Part shown: in pieces, positions 63,787 to 64,000 of the stretch
Layout: each line of letters opens with the position of its first letter
How positions within the stretch are numbered: position 1 is the first letter of the stretch
NCBI RefSeq assembly: GCF_049860565.1
Contig: NZ_CP172056.1
Span: 2,852,001 to 2,916,000 of the forward strand
Source: Desulfitobacterium_A nosdiversum
GTDB lineage: Bacteria > Bacillota > Desulfitobacteriia > Desulfitobacteriales > Desulfitobacteriaceae
Direction of reading: 5' to 3'
Length of the DNA stretch: 64,000 bases
Position numbers and translations under genes: made by a program
The notes under the pieces: generated by a model
Seen by the model: only the letters and a program-made list of their open reading frames with translations
What the model was told of the DNA's origin: nothing
The model's database searches: none

Positions 63787-64000
63787 ATGTCTTACGAAGT
63801 TCTTGTGGATAGCTCTTCTGATATTCCTTCAGAAGTTGCTCATAAAGAAGGAATTGTTGTTGTCCCCATGCCTGTGACAATTGATGATGAAACCTTTCTT
63901 GAGGGAGTTGAAATTTTTCCCGAAACCTTTTATTCTCAATTTAGGACCTTACGAAAATTACCGAAGACTTCTCAGCCAAATCCAGGGACTCTACAAGCAA
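63787..64000 (+). CDS. DegV-family fatty-acid-binding protein, 3' end outside window
   Basis: The first 71 residues begin YEVLVDSSSDIPSEVA, the usual DegV start, and reach TSQPNPGTLQ, whose Ser/Gln contacts the fatty-acid carboxylate in the family. AATGAGGAG precedes the ATG. DegV/FakB proteins hold acyl chains for fatty-acid kinase. The rest lies outside the window. Confidence 0.9.
   Translation, partial: MSYEVLVDSSSDIPSEVAHKEGIVVVPMPVTIDDETFLEGVEIFPETFYSQFRTLRKLPKTSQPNPGTLQA

Overview
The window reads as the chromosome of an anaerobic, spore-former-type Firmicute of the Desulfosporosinus/Desulfitobacterium group. The basis is moderate-to-low G+C, a Wood-Ljungdahl acs cluster, fixABCX, a PsrABC-type molybdoenzyme, a SpoVD-like PBP with a PASTA domain, UPF0182 and frequent TTG/GTG starts. 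This is inference from gene content; no rRNA is present to confirm it.

Layout. (1) 2-9852: carbonyl branch of the acetyl-CoA pathway in the order CODH (5' cut), acsB, acsC, corrinoid-protein reactivator, CooC/AcsF nickel ATPase, acsD, acsE, all on + and ending at a terminator. (2) 9987-14606: an unknown protein, a DegS/DegU-like two-component pair and a beta-CASP metallo-beta-lactamase. (3) 14614-15080: a gene-free, highly structured, MITE-like element. (4) 15133-25500: HD protein, DnaD and DnaI-like primosome proteins, PHP hydrolase, ANTAR regulator, one GAPDH, OsmC protein and several exported or membrane proteins of unknown role. (5) 25585-29475: UPF0182 and a thioredoxin-reductase-like flavoprotein. 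(6) 29740-33429: fixABCX electron-transfer operon. (7) 33610-41636: rhomboid protease, PBP, PepV-like dipeptidase and three tandem M42 aminopeptidase paralogues.

(8) About 41770-50655: an island of about 8.9 kb at tRNA-Lys(CUU). A 15-bp piece of the tRNA recurs at the far end, and GGGGACA-type repeats lie inside both ends. The tyrosine integrase next to the tRNA is dead (internal stop, frameshift, lost catalytic Arg), and a group II intron sits just past its terminator. The only intact cargo gene encodes a 1492-residue NACHT (STAND) NTPase with nine 44-residue C-terminal repeats, three of them almost identical at the DNA level. This is the best candidate for an undescribed system: a single-gene, NLR-like anti-phage or abortive-infection protein.

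(9) 50698-57793: Crp/Fnr regulator, a three-subunit molybdopterin oxidoreductase (catalytic, 4x[4Fe-4S] and NrfD-type membrane subunits), a probable molybdenum-cofactor riboswitch in front of a MoeA/MogA-type protein, and a NifX-like protein. CsoR/CstR-like C-tract/G-tract palindromes occur at two promoters here. (10) 58587-62215: a second GAPDH, pyruvate kinase and a DeoR-type regulator, a glycolytic module. (11) 62276-64000: small proteins, a frameshifted thioesterase gene, a 43-codon gene behind a perfect palindrome, and the start of a DegV gene cut by the window end.
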